A DNA stretch of 61,653 bases from SIG587 sp045531585 (GCA_045531585.1 JAZSEH010000057.1:1-61653); one strand, 5' to 3'. Shown: positions 7,572-16,478, counted from the stretch's first letter. Made by a program: numbers and translations. Notes: generated by a model not told the origin, from the letters alone.

Positions 7572-8822
7572 ATGGAACAAATAATGAATTTTGTGGAGCA
7601 AACAGGCTTTTATCAGCTTTTTGCCGATGTTGCAAATAACTGGGGACAGCTTGTTATGATCGCTGTATCACTACTTCTTTTATGGCTTGCCATAAAGAAA
7701 AAGTTTGAACCCCTTCTTCTTATAGGTATCGCTTTCGGTATGCTGCTAACCAACCTTCCCGGTGCGGGTATGTATAATGGTGAGCTTTGGACCGAATTTA
7801 TGACCGAGGGTAGCGCTCATTACCACAGCTACGGCTACATAATGGCAAACGGTGGTCTTCTTGACTATCTTTACATAGGTGTAAAAACCTGTATTTATCC
7901 TTGCCTTATTTTCATAGGTATAGGTGCTATGACAGACTTTGCACCTCTTATCTCAAATCCCAAGAGCTTGCTGCTAGGTGCCGCTGCTCAGATAGGTATT
8001 TTCGCAACCTTTATTGGAAGTATTGCTTTGGGCTTCGGTCAGAATGTTGCCGCTTCTATCGGTATTATCGGCGGTGCGGACGGCCCTACTGCTATCTATA
8101 CAACTTCACTTCTTGCTCCTGAATATTTAGGTCCCATAGCCGTTGCGGCATACTCCTATATGGCTCTGGTTCCCGTTATTCAGCCTCCCATTATGAAGCT
8201 GCTTACCACCAAGAAGGAGCGCCAGATAGTTATGAAGCCTCTGCGCGAGGTTTCAAAAACCGAAAAGATTATATTCCCCATTGCGGTAACAATCTTTGTT
8301 GCTCTCCTTGTGCCTTCTGCTACTCCGCTGGTTGGCTGTCTTATGCTTGGTAACCTGTGGAAGGAGTCGGGTGTTGCAGAGCGTCTTTGCAAGACCGCTC
8401 AGAACGAGCTTATGAATATTGTTACCATATTCCTTGGTATATCTGTAGGCGCTACCGCTACTGCTGAAACATTCCTTTCAACCAACCGTGACACGGTTAT
8501 CAACATTGGCGGAAAAGCAATAACTCTGTTACGCCTTCCCACTGTTGAGATTATTGTTATGGGTATCGTTGCCTTTGGCGTTGCTACTGCCTGCGGTGTG
8601 CTTTTTGCCAAGGTTATGAATCTGTTCAGCAAGAATAAAATGAACCCCCTTATCGGTTCTGCAGGCGTTTCCGCCGTTCCTATGGCAGCTCGTGTTTCAC
8701 AGGCTGTTGGTCAGAAGGAGAATCCTTCAAACTTCCTGCTTATGCACGCAATGGGCCCCAATGTTGCCGGTGTTATCGGCTCTGCCATTGCAGCAGGTGT
8801 ACTTATAGCAATTTTTGGTTAA
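7572..8822 (+). CDS. Sodium ion-translocating decarboxylase beta subunit
   Basis: A 416-aa polytopic membrane protein of the OadB/MmdB/GcdB family, which decarboxylates carboxybiotin and exports Na+. Family hallmarks are GGADGPTAIYTTSLLAP in the middle and MHAMGPNVAGVIGSAIAAG at the C-terminus, both lining the sodium path. A TAGGAGAAACC site precedes the start. With the alpha subunit it converts decarboxylation energy into a sodium gradient. Confidence 0.94.
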   Translation: MEQIMNFVEQTGFYQLFADVANNWGQLVMIAVSLLLLWLAIKKKFEPLLLIGIAFGMLLTNLPGAGMYNGELWTEFMTEGSAHYHSYGYIMANGGLLDYLYIGVKTCIYPCLIFIGIGAMTDFAPLISNPKSLLLGAAAQIGIFATFIGSIALGFGQNVAASIGIIGGADGPTAIYTTSLLAPEYLGPIAVAAYSYMALVPVIQPPIMKLLTTKKERQIVMKPLREVSKTEKIIFPIAVTIFVALLVPSATPLVGCLMLGNLWKESGVAERLCKTAQNELMNIVTIFLGISVGATATAETFLSTNRDTVINIGGKAITLLRLPTVEIIVMGIVAFGVATACGVLFAKVMNLFSKNKMNPLIGSAGVSAVPMAARVSQAVGQKENPSNFLLMHAMGPNVAGVIGSAIAAGVLIAIFG

Positions 8823-8837
8823 GGAGAGTATTTATAT

Positions 8838-10250
8838 ATGGCTAAATTAAATATTACCGATACCATACTTCGTGATGCCCACCAGTCACAGGCAGCCACC
8901 CGTATGCGTATTGACGATATGCTTCCTGCCCTTGAAAAGCTTGATAAAATAGGCTATTGGTCTGTTGAGTGCTGGGGCGGAGCTACCTTTGACGTTTGTA
9001 TGCGTTTCCTTAACGAAGACCCCTGGGAGCGCCTTAGAAAAATCCGTAAGGCAATGCCCAACACAAAGCTTCAGATGCTGCTTCGCGGTCAGAACCTTCT
9101 TGGCTACAAGCACTATGCTGATGACGTTGTGGATGCCTTCGTTAAAAAGTCCATTGAAAACGGTATTGACGTTATCCGTATTTTTGATGCCCTTAACGAT
9201 ACCCGTAATATGAAGGCCGCTATGGAGGCCTGTAAGAAGTACGGCGGTATCTGTGAGGCAGGTATGAGCTATACCATCAGCCCCGTTCATAACGAGGATT
9301 ACTTTGTTAACCTTGCTAAGGAGCTTGAGGGTATGGGTGCAGACGTTATCTGCATTAAGGATATGGCAAATCTGCTCCTCCCTTACGATGCCTACTCTCT
9401 TGTTAAAAAGCTTAAGGAGAACGTTTCCGTTCCCATTCACCTTCACACACATAACACCACCGGTACAGGTGATATGACCTATCTTATGGCCGCACAGGCA
9501 GGCGTTGATATTGTGGATACAGCGCTGTCTCCTATGGCTAACGGTACCGCTAACCCTGCTACTGAGGCTCTTGTTGCCACCCTGCAGGGAACTGAGCGTG
9601 ACACAGGTCTTGACCTTAATGCCCTTGCTGAGGTTGCCGCACACTTCCGCGGTGTTGCCGATAAGATGAAGGCTGACGGCATACTTGACCCCAAGGTGTT
9701 AAATGTTGATACCAAGACCCTTATCTATCAGGTTCCCGGCGGTATGCTTTCCAATATGATTTCTCAGCTCAAGCAGGCAGGCAAGGAGGATAAGTATTAT
9801 GACGTTCTTGCCGAGGTGCCCAGAGTTCGTGAGGATTTTGGTTTTCCGCCCCTTGTAACCCCCACCAGCCAGATAGTTGGCACACAGGCCGTTATGAACG
9901 TTATCTCGGGTGAGCGTTACAAAATGGTTCCTAAAGAGTCTAAGGGACTTCTCCGTGGTGAGTACGGTAAGCTTCCTGCACCCGTTAATGAGGATGTAAG
10001 GAAAAAGGCTATCGGTGATGATGAGGTAATTACCTGCCGTCCCGCCGATAAGATAGAGCCCGAGCTTGAGAAGTACCGTGCCGAGGCAGGGGAGCTTGCA
10101 CGTTGCGATGAGGACGTTTTAAGCTACGCCTTATTCCCTCAGGTTGCTTCCAAGTTCCTTGCCGAAAAGTATGCACCTAAGGTTGAAACTGCTCCTGCGG
10201 TTGACGAAAACGGTGTTCGTACACTTTACGTTCAGGACCTTTCAGAATAG
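8838..10250 (+). CDS. oadA: Decarboxylase alpha subunit (carboxyltransferase; oxaloacetate decarboxylase type)
   Basis: A 470-aa carboxyltransferase of the pyruvate carboxylase/OadA family. The N-terminal DTILRDAHQSQAATRM, the metal-binding HLHTHNTTG and the carboxylated-lysine region ICIKDMA mark the TIM barrel that moves CO2 from oxaloacetate to biotin. The C-terminal biotin domain is absent because the carrier is encoded at 7171-7548. Oxaloacetate is the most likely substrate. Methylmalonyl-CoA and glutaconyl-CoA enzymes use a different alpha subunit. The gene is followed by a structured 3' element. Confidence 0.92.
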   Translation: MAKLNITDTILRDAHQSQAATRMRIDDMLPALEKLDKIGYWSVECWGGATFDVCMRFLNEDPWERLRKIRKAMPNTKLQMLLRGQNLLGYKHYADDVVDAFVKKSIENGIDVIRIFDALNDTRNMKAAMEACKKYGGICEAGMSYTISPVHNEDYFVNLAKELEGMGADVICIKDMANLLLPYDAYSLVKKLKENVSVPIHLHTHNTTGTGDMTYLMAAQAGVDIVDTALSPMANGTANPATEALVATLQGTERDTGLDLNALAEVAAHFRGVADKMKADGILDPKVLNVDTKTLIYQVPGGMLSNMISQLKQAGKEDKYYDVLAEVPRVREDFGFPPLVTPTSQIVGTQAVMNVISGERYKMVPKESKGLLRGEYGKLPAPVNEDVRKKAIGDDEVITCRPADKIEPELEKYRAEAGELARCDEDVLSYALFPQVASKFLAEKYAPKVETAPAVDENGVRTLYVQDLSE

Positions 10251-10264
10251 TTGGCTACCACACT

Positions 10265-10423
10265 AAGCGCAGACCAAAAGAAAAAAGTGTATTGGGTAAG
10301 ATAAATTCTTATCTGATACACTTTAACTTTTTTATAGGCGGAAATTTTTCTTTTTAAACCTTTTTTCGGCACTTGGAGTATAAAAATACGCCTATTGTGC
10401 CGAAAAAAGATTTTCTGCATCTT
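10265..10423 (+). repeat. 3'-UTR modular hairpin element, copy A
   Basis: Starts 14 nt after the oadA stop with AAGCGCAGACCAAAAGAAAA. A hairpin with its own sequence follows (AAAGTGTAT / ATACACTTT, with an inner AGATAA / TTATCT stem). Then comes TTTTTATAGG, a T-rich AAACCTTTTTTCGGCAC, and a second hairpin CGGCAC / GTGCCG flanked by T and A runs, ending in TCTGCATCTT. It shares flanks and module order with copy B, but its first hairpin differs. Confidence 0.75.
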
Positions 10424-10449
10424 ATTGTGATAGCCCACTTTTATTTTTA

Positions 10450-10478
10450 TTGCTTTTATTTGCTTGTCGTGATAAAAT
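10450..10478 (+). promoter_or_regulatory. Sigma-A promoter of the EamA gene
   Basis: TTGCTT - 17 nt - TAAAAT, 30 bp before the start codon. Confidence 0.65.
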
Positions 10479-10507
10479 GAGTTATCGTTTTATAAGGGGA
10501 CATTAGT

Positions 10508-11425
10508 ATGTCAAAAAATCTAAAGGGAAATTTAATACTGCTTATTGCCGCGGTTATCTGGGGACTTGCCTTTGTTGCACAGGATGCCGCCGCACAAACG
10601 GTGCCGCCGTTTACCATAAATGCAATTCGCTCCTTTATCGGTTGTTTTGCATTGCTTCCCGTATGTGGGTTTCTAAGCAAGAAAAAGGGTGAAGGGCTTA
10701 TACCAAAAAGCAAGGCAGACAGAAAAAACCTGCTTATAGCAGGCCTTGTATGCGGTGCAATGCTTACCGTATCGGTAAACCTTCAGCAGTTTGGAATCGG
10801 TGCCTATCCTGAAGGTGCCGCCGCATCCGCCAGAAGCGGTTTTTTAACCGCTATGTACGTTGTTTTAGTGCCTGTGTTCGGACTGTTCTTTAAAAAGCGT
10901 ATAGGCCTTAATGTGTGGCTTGCAGTGGGACTCTCGGTAGTAGGCCTTTACCTGTTATGTCTTTCCGGTGGACTTGGTGCAATCTACGGCGGCGATATTA
11001 TTGTGCTTGGCTGCGCATTCGCCTTTACCTTCCAGATAATGGGTGTGGATTATTACGGCGGCAGGGTAGACGGCGTTAAGCTTTCCTGCCTGCAGTTTTT
11101 CGTTGTTGGCGTGCTATCCACCGTGCTTATGCTTATATTTGAAAAGCCCACCTTATCGGGCATACTCGCAGCAGGCTGGTACCTGCTTTACGTTGGCATT
11201 ATGTCCAGCGGTGTTGCATATACCTTCCAGATAATCGGTCAGCAGCTATCGGAAAATCCAACTGTTGCCTCAATTATAATGAGTCTTGAATCGGTATTTG
11301 CTGCCCTTGGCGGCCTTATGGTAGGTCAGACCCTTTCATTAAGGGAGATTTTAGGTTGCCTTGTTATGTTCGGTGCCATTATACTGTCTCAGGTAAGCTT
11401 TAAAAGAAAGGGCGTAACGGTATGA
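10508..11425 (+). CDS. EamA/DMT-family transporter
   Basis: A 305-aa inner-membrane protein with about ten membrane segments arranged as two EamA repeats (residues 1-145 and 150-300), typical of drug/metabolite exporters. The first repeat begins NLILLIAAVIWGLAFVAQD. The substrate is unknown. An AAGGGGAC site precedes the start. Its last codons overlap the Gfo/Idh gene by 4 bp, so the two form an operon. Confidence 0.85.
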   Translation: MSKNLKGNLILLIAAVIWGLAFVAQDAAAQTVPPFTINAIRSFIGCFALLPVCGFLSKKKGEGLIPKSKADRKNLLIAGLVCGAMLTVSVNLQQFGIGAYPEGAAASARSGFLTAMYVVLVPVFGLFFKKRIGLNVWLAVGLSVVGLYLLCLSGGLGAIYGGDIIVLGCAFAFTFQIMGVDYYGGRVDGVKLSCLQFFVVGVLSTVLMLIFEKPTLSGILAAGWYLLYVGIMSSGVAYTFQIIGQQLSENPTVASIIMSLESVFAALGGLMVGQTLSLREILGCLVMFGAIILSQVSFKRKGVTV

Positions 11426-12402
11426 TAAGGTTAGCTACAATAGGAACAGGCTTTATTGTTAAAAATTTTCTTGACGGTATTGCCCTTTTAGGCGATAAGT
11501 ATACCATTTCCTGCATTTATTCAAGAAACTATGACCACGGAAGGGAGTTTGCCGCACAGTTCGGTTGCAGCGACGTAGTTACGGACCTTGATATCCTTGC
11601 CCACCGTGAGGACGTTGATGCAGTGTATATTGCAAGCCCGAATTCACTTCATTTTAAGCAGGCCCTCTTAATGCTTGAAAATAAAAAGCACGTTATTTTG
11701 GAAAAGCCTGCTACCGTTACGGTGGAGCAGTTAAAGGAACTTCATAAATGTGCCGAAAGAAATTCGGTATATATAATCGAGGCCATAATACCTATGTATC
11801 TTCCTGCAAGGAGCGTTTTAAAAAAGGCTGTAGAGGAAATAGGGGAGATACAGTCGGCACGTTTTCAGTACTGTCAGTATTCCTCGCGGTACAATGCATA
11901 TCTAAGGGGTGAACGCCCCAACGTATTCACAAAGGAATTTGCAGGTGGCAGTATAATGGATTTAGGCGTTTACTGTATTTATCCCGCTATTGATTTATTT
12001 GGTGAGCCTGAGGATATAAAGGTGACGTCCACCGTACTTGATACAGGGGTAGATTCAAATATGACCTGCGTGTTTAAATACCCTAAAAAGATAGTAAATA
12101 TTATATCCTCAAAAACCTCCCAAAGCGATATTCCCAGTGAAATTTTAGGTGCACGGGGAAGCGTTCAGGTGGGGTATATATCTAAATATTACGATATAGT
12201 TCTTGTTAAAGGAAAAAGTGAAGAACTTCTTTCATCTCATATGTCTAAGGAGGAGCAAATGAGCTATGAGGCAGATTTTCTACACACCCTTATAACAAAT
12301 AAGGACAGCGTTTTAAGTGAATACGAAAATTTAAAAGCCTTAAGCCTTAAGGTGTGCGCCATCCTTGAGAAGGTGAGAGCCCTTGCAGGACTTGAGTTCT
12401 GA
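11422..12402 (+). CDS. Gfo/Idh/MocA family oxidoreductase
   Basis: A 326-aa NAD(P)-dependent sugar-type dehydrogenase. The N-terminal Rossmann fold shows GTGFIVKNF, and the EKP motif region (HVILEKPATV) and the GGSIMDLGVYCIYP segment of the C-terminal substrate domain are present. The substrate cannot be named. Overlap with the EamA gene suggests a shared metabolite, possibly one that is exported. Confidence 0.85.
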   Translation: MIRLATIGTGFIVKNFLDGIALLGDKYTISCIYSRNYDHGREFAAQFGCSDVVTDLDILAHREDVDAVYIASPNSLHFKQALLMLENKKHVILEKPATVTVEQLKELHKCAERNSVYIIEAIIPMYLPARSVLKKAVEEIGEIQSARFQYCQYSSRYNAYLRGERPNVFTKEFAGGSIMDLGVYCIYPAIDLFGEPEDIKVTSTVLDTGVDSNMTCVFKYPKKIVNIISSKTSQSDIPSEILGARGSVQVGYISKYYDIVLVKGKSEELLSSHMSKEEQMSYEADFLHTLITNKDSVLSEYENLKALSLKVCAILEKVRALAGLEF

Positions 12403-12419
12403 TAGGGATTGTTTTAATC

Positions 12420-12607
12420 AAGCGCAGAGCAAAAGGAAAATAAAAACAGAACTGTCTTGCGGAGGAAGTTATCTTCTGCAAGACAGTTTTTTTCATAGGT
12501 GAAATTCTTCGAATTTCGGATATATAAATTTTCCTTTTTAAGCCTTTTTTCGGCACTCGGAGTATCACATACGCCTACCGTGCCGAAGAAAAGCCTTTCT
12601 GCATCTT
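12420..12607 (+). repeat. 3'-UTR modular hairpin element, copy B (most complete)
   Basis: Begins 17 nt after the oxidoreductase stop with AAGCGCAGAGCAAAAGGAAAA. Hairpin 1 has a 10-bp stem ACTGTCTTGC / GCAAGACAGT. A small palindrome follows (GAAATTC TTC GAATTTC), then AAGCCTTTTTTCGGCACTCG, hairpin 2 (CGGCAC...GTGCCG with GTAT / ATAC inside), and the TCTGCATCTT end. Confidence 0.8.
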
Positions 12608-12637
12608 GATAAGACAACCCTCAAAAAAGCAAAGAAA

Positions 12638-12670
12638 AAGCGTTTTCGGAATTTCCGAAAACGCTTGCTT
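12638..12670 (-). terminator. Terminator of rpmB
   Basis: 13-bp stem AAGCGTTTTCGGA / TCCGAAAACGCTT with a 3-nt loop and a minus-strand T-rich tail, directly after the L28 gene. Confidence 0.85.
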
Positions 12671-12693
12671 TTCTTAATTGCTTTAATTTCCGC

Positions 12694-12882
12694 TTAGATA
12701 GCGCGAGTAACCTTACCCGAACGTAAACAACGGGTGCAGGCATATATACGACGAGGAGAACCGTCAACAATAGCCTTAACCTTTTTAACATTGGGCTTCC
12801 AAGTTCTGTTAGAACGTCTGTGTGAATGGGAAACCTTAATACCAAAAGCAATTTCCTTACTGCAGATTTCACATTTTGCCAT
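12694..12882 (-). CDS. rpmB: 50S ribosomal protein L28
   Basis: A 62-aa basic protein starting MAKCEICSKEI, with SHSHRRSNRTWKPN and CTRCLRSGKV. The two Cys pairs mark the zinc-binding (C+) L28 paralogue. The ATG at 12882 has AGGAGGTG upstream, and the longer open frame is ignored. It is a single-gene transcription unit, with a promoter at 12918-12946 and a strong terminator. Confidence 0.96.
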   Translation of the reverse strand: MAKCEICSKEIAFGIKVSHSHRRSNRTWKPNVKKVKAIVDGSPRRIYACTRCLRSGKVTRAI

Positions 12883-12917
12883 TTTTGGCACCTCCTTAGA
12901 TAACGTTAGCAACGATT

Positions 12918-12946
12918 ATATTACCACAAAATCTATCATAATGCAA
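12918..12946 (-). promoter_or_regulatory. Promoter of rpmB
   Basis: On the minus strand TTGCAT - 17 nt - TAATAT. An overlapping TATAAT at 20-nt spacing is also present. Confidence 0.6.
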
Positions 12947-12995
12947 GCATTTTTTTATTTTTTTAAAATATTGTTTAATACTTTGTGTCTATGCC

Positions 12996-13024
12996 TTGAA
13001 ATGAGTGCCTTTTTTTGGTATAAT
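12996..13024 (+). promoter_or_regulatory. Sigma-A promoter of the HAD-MFS-dcd operon
   Basis: TTGAAA - 17 nt - TATAAT, 33 bp upstream of the start at 13058. Confidence 0.8.
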
Positions 13025-13057
13025 ACATAAGATAATTATCTTCCTTGGGTGGTATAT

Positions 13058-13720
13058 ATGATAAAAGCAGTTTTATTTGATTTAGACGGTACGCTGGCAA
13101 ATTCTCTTATTGACCTTGCCGCGGCAACAAATCAGGCGTTACTAAAAGCAGGTTACCCACAGCGTGAGGTGGATAATTACCGTTACTACGCAGGTGACGG
13201 CATACCTAAAATGATTGAGCGTGCCCTTCCTGAAAATGCCCGAAGCAAGGAGATAATAGACAGCATTAAGGCTGATTTCTTGCAGTATTATAATGTACAT
13301 TATAACGACTCAACCGATACCTATAAGGGTGTTCCGGAGCTTCTTGAGGCACTGGAGCAAAAGGGTATTATAATGGCGGTTGTTACCAACAAGGCACAGC
13401 CCTTTGCCGAAAAGGTTATAAGTAAGCTTTTTGGCAATAAATATTTTTCTCTCATTTTTGGTCAAAGGGACGGCATTCCCAACAAGCCCGACCCAACACT
13501 CACCTTAATGGCTATGAGGGAGCTTAATGTTAAGGCGGAGGAATGTGTATTTTTAGGCGATTCGGGAATGGATGTTGCTACAGGCGTTAACAGCGGTGCC
13601 TACCCTGTGGGTGAGCTGTGGGGCTTTAGAGATGAGGATGAGCTTCGTTTAAACGGTGCCAAAAGAATTATAACTGAGCCCTGTGAGCTTCTTGAAATTA
13701 TTGAGGAGTTAAACGGATAA
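13058..13720 (+). CDS. HAD-family hydrolase, phosphoglycolate phosphatase-like
   Basis: A 220-aa soluble phosphatase. Motif I is FDLDGTLANS with the nucleophile aspartate, motif II VVTNKAQPF, and motif IV FLGDSGMDVATG. The helical cap sits at about residues 18-85. It resembles Gph/PgmB-type enzymes, and the physiological substrate is open. The start is ATG 13058 rather than the GTG at 13049, with GGGTGG before it. It leads a three-gene unit with the MFS and dCMP deaminase genes (1-bp gap, then TAATG overlap). Confidence 0.82.
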   Translation: MIKAVLFDLDGTLANSLIDLAAATNQALLKAGYPQREVDNYRYYAGDGIPKMIERALPENARSKEIIDSIKADFLQYYNVHYNDSTDTYKGVPELLEALEQKGIIMAVVTNKAQPFAEKVISKLFGNKYFSLIFGQRDGIPNKPDPTLTLMAMRELNVKAEECVFLGDSGMDVATGVNSGAYPVGELWGFRDEDELRLNGAKRIITEPCELLEIIEELNG

Positions 13721-13721
13721 A

Positions 13722-14915
13722 ATGGCATCATACACACGTACCAAGGTCTCCTGTTATATCGGTTATATAGTTCAGGCAATTGTAAATAATCTTTTGCCGC
13801 TTTTCTTCCTTATTTTGCAAACCGATTATTCACTTTCATATGAGGCTCTTGGCAGACTTATACTTATAAATTTCTGTGTGCAGATAGCGGTTGATATTGT
13901 TGCAGTTAAGGCGGTTAATATTATAGGGTATAGGACCACCGTGGTTTTATCCCACGCTTTAGCGGCAATGGGCCTTGCAATGTTAGGTATTTTACCTATG
14001 CTTTTCCCCAAAAACGTTTATCTCTGCCTTGTGGCATCTATATGCGTTTATGCAACGGGAAGCGGAATAATTGAGGTTATAATAAGTCCCTTGGTGGAAT
14101 ACCTGCCAACTAAAAATAAATCTGCGCAGATGTGCTTTCTTCACTCCTTTTATTGTTGGGGTCAGGTGTTCTGCGTAATTGCCACAACCCTGCTTCTGCG
14201 TCTTTTTACAAGTGGTAATTGGATGCTTGTTCCAATACTTTGGGCGGCAATCCCTTTTATAAATATGTTTTCCTTTATGAATGCTCCCTTTGTTATTCCC
14301 AAAGCGGAAAAGGAGCATACAAATATGAAAATGGGTGAGCTGCTTAAAACTCCCCGTTTCTATAAGCTATTAACCTTTATGCTGTGTGCAGGGGTAAGTG
14401 AAATGGCTGTGGCACAGTGGTCCTCAATGTTTGCCGAACAGGCACTGGGCGTATCAAAGGTTGTGGGTGATTTACTGGGTCCTTGCGCCTTTGCGGTATT
14501 TATGGGCACAGGTAGGTTGATTTACGGTCTCTTTGGAAAGCATATCCCCATGAACCTGCTTATAATGGTGAATGCGGCACTTTGCAGTGCCTGCTATATA
14601 ACCATTGCCTTAAGCACATCCCCAATAGTTTGCCTTGCCGCCTGTGCGGTGTGTGGTTTTTCGGTAAGCCTTATGTGGCCGGGCACATATTCGTTAGCGG
14701 CACAGCAGCTGCCAAATGGTGGCACCGCAATGTACGGGCTTCTTGCTATGCTGGGTGATATGGGCTGTTCGCTTGGCCCTTGGCTTGCGGGACTTGTTGC
14801 TGACCTGCACAGCCTGCAGATAGGCTTTCTGGTAACCTCCATTTTCCCTGTGGTACTTTTTCTCGCAAGTGGGCGGGATGAAATAAAACTTAGCTTTAAA
14901 AGAGGTGCAGTTTAA
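13722..14915 (+). CDS. MFS transporter
   Basis: A 397-aa membrane protein with about twelve membrane segments in two halves separated by a charged loop near residue 200 (PKAEKEHTNMKMG). This fits the major facilitator superfamily. The substrate is not identifiable. The start codon is 1 bp after the HAD stop, with GAGGAG inside the HAD 3' end. Its stop overlaps the next ATG. Confidence 0.8.
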   Translation: MASYTRTKVSCYIGYIVQAIVNNLLPLFFLILQTDYSLSYEALGRLILINFCVQIAVDIVAVKAVNIIGYRTTVVLSHALAAMGLAMLGILPMLFPKNVYLCLVASICVYATGSGIIEVIISPLVEYLPTKNKSAQMCFLHSFYCWGQVFCVIATTLLLRLFTSGNWMLVPILWAAIPFINMFSFMNAPFVIPKAEKEHTNMKMGELLKTPRFYKLLTFMLCAGVSEMAVAQWSSMFAEQALGVSKVVGDLLGPCAFAVFMGTGRLIYGLFGKHIPMNLLIMVNAALCSACYITIALSTSPIVCLAACAVCGFSVSLMWPGTYSLAAQQLPNGGTAMYGLLAMLGDMGCSLGPWLAGLVADLHSLQIGFLVTSIFPVVLFLASGRDEIKLSFKRGAV

Positions 14916-15394
14916 TGAAACGCGATAATTATCTTTCTTGGGATGAATATTTTATGGGCATAGCCCTCCTTTCCTCCCAGCGCAGTAAGGACCCCTCAAC
15001 ACAGGTAGGTGCCTGTATAGTAAATGAGGAAAATCGCATTCTCTCTATGGGCTACAACGGTATGCCCCATTGCTGTAGTGATGATGAGTATCCCTGGGAA
15101 AGGGAGGGCGGCAATCTTGACACTAAATATATGTTTGTTTGCCATGCCGAGCTTAACGCAATATTAAATTTCAGAGGCGGTAGCCTTAAGGATTCAAGAG
15201 TGTACGTAACACTTTTCCCCTGTAATGAGTGTGCAAAGGCCATTATTCAGGCCGGTATTAAAGAAATTATTTATATGCAGGATAAGTATGCCGATACCGA
15301 TAGCGTTATCTGCGCAAAAAGAATGCTGGATAGCGCAGGGGTAAAATACCGTCAGTACAATCAAACAAAAAATACGGTAGAATTAAAACTGTAA
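14915..15394 (+). CDS. dCMP deaminase family protein
   Basis: A 159-aa zinc deaminase, probably converting dCMP to dUMP for thymidylate synthesis. The active site shows CHAELNAI (zinc ligand His and proton-shuttle Glu) and PCNEC (two zinc Cys), with an early DPSTQVGACIV. Length and motifs match the ComEB/dCMP deaminase group. A competence-related ComEB role is possible, but no com genes are nearby. It overlaps the MFS stop (TAATG). Confidence 0.88.
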   Translation: MKRDNYLSWDEYFMGIALLSSQRSKDPSTQVGACIVNEENRILSMGYNGMPHCCSDDEYPWEREGGNLDTKYMFVCHAELNAILNFRGGSLKDSRVYVTLFPCNECAKAIIQAGIKEIIYMQDKYADTDSVICAKRMLDSAGVKYRQYNQTKNTVELKL

Positions 15395-15399
15395 AAAAA

Positions 15400-15486
15400 A
15401 GTATCCGCCGAGCGGGTGTGCGCCATAGTAAGAAATTGCCCAAAAACCAAATTTTCACTATGACGCGCACCCGAAAAGCGGATACT
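15400..15486. terminator. Large imperfect hairpin between dcd and the pseudouridine synthase gene
   Basis: Arms AGTATCCGC (15400-15408) and GCGGATACT (15478-15486) enclose further pairing: CGGGTG with CACCCG and CATAGT with ACTATG, around a loop of about 27 nt. An A8 run to its left serves as a T tract on the minus strand, so it can end the pseudouridine synthase transcript. It touches that gene's stop codon. The stem is unusually long for a terminator. Confidence 0.65.
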
Positions 15487-16447
15487 ATATCTCATAATCA
15501 AAAAGCTGTTTTGCAAACCAAACCTCAGGTACGGTAAATTCCTTACCGTTTAAATAATTCAGTATACCTGCATCGGTAGTGAAGTTAAAGCTAAGCCTGT
15601 AGGAATAAAGGGCCTGTCTGGTAAAGCCCATTTTCTTATCACGGGCAAGCTTTCCGTATTTTCCGTCACCAAGTAGGGGGTGGCCTATGCTGGCCATATG
15701 CGCCCTTATCTGATGTGTGCGGCCTGTAAGCAGTTCTACCTCTATAAGAGAAAGGTTGTTTTTCTCCCTTAAAAGAGTATACCTTGTGCGTACGGTAAGG
15801 TTATTATCGGTTTTTTTGTTTGATAAATAAACCTTGTTTTTGCTTTCGTTTTTTTCAAGATAGCCTTCAAGTGTGTCCTGCTTTTTTCGGGGCACACCGT
15901 GTATTACCGCAAGGTAAAACTTATCAAGCTCACGCAGCTTTATCTTATCACAAAGAATTCGAAGTGCCTCGGCATTTTTTGCCGCAATAACAATTCCTCC
16001 CGTGCCACGGTCTATTCGGTTGGCAAGGGCAGGCTTAAAGCTGTTTTCCTTTTCGGGATTATATTCTCCCTTATTGTATAAATATTTTTGTATACGTGTA
16101 ATAAGGGTATCGTTATATTCATTTTCATCAGGGTGGGAAAGAAGCCCCTGCTTTTTATCCGCAAGTAGTATATTTTCATCCTCGTAAATTATGCTAAGCT
16201 TATCTGCGGCATTTAAAAAATCGTACTTAGGCTTATTGCTTTCAAAAAATTCATCCTTTAAATAGACCGTAACGGTATCCCCTGCATTTAACCTTGTGGA
16301 TATTTCGGCACGCTTGCCGTTAACCTTAATATCCTTGGTTCTTATAGCTCTATACATAAGTGAGGCAGGCACCTTAGGTGCTACCTTGCTTATAAATTTA
16401 TCAAGACGCTGACCTGCGTCATTGGCAGTTATGGTGAACTGTTTCAT
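15485..16447 (-). CDS. RluA-family pseudouridine synthase
   Basis: A 320-aa RNA-modifying enzyme with an N-terminal S4 RNA-binding domain (residues about 13-60) and the catalytic NRIDRGTGGIVIAAKN motif holding the active aspartate. GRTHQIRAHMASIGHPLLGDGKYG is the conserved C-terminal segment. It probably modifies 23S rRNA uridines, and RluC-like is the best guess. The start has GAGGAGAA and is only 31 bp from the divergent radC start. Confidence 0.9.
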   Translation of the reverse strand: MKQFTITANDAGQRLDKFISKVAPKVPASLMYRAIRTKDIKVNGKRAEISTRLNAGDTVTVYLKDEFFESNKPKYDFLNAADKLSIIYEDENILLADKKQGLLSHPDENEYNDTLITRIQKYLYNKGEYNPEKENSFKPALANRIDRGTGGIVIAAKNAEALRILCDKIKLRELDKFYLAVIHGVPRKKQDTLEGYLEKNESKNKVYLSNKKTDNNLTVRTRYTLLREKNNLSLIEVELLTGRTHQIRAHMASIGHPLLGDGKYGKLARDKKMGFTRQALYSYRLSFNFTTDAGILNYLNGKEFTVPEVWFAKQLFDYEI

Positions 16448-16478
16448 TATTCTCCTCTTTTCAGGTGGTGATTTAAGT

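Noticed and set aside
6760..7635. 291-aa minus-strand open frame over the sodium-pump genes
   Set aside because: Covers the promoter and four clear features on the plus strand. The composition is that of a shadow frame (Gly/Ser/Arg runs from the Ala/Pro linker).
8886..9644. 252-aa minus-strand open frame inside oadA
   Set aside because: Antisense shadow of a well-conserved gene. No ribosome binding site or recognisable domain.
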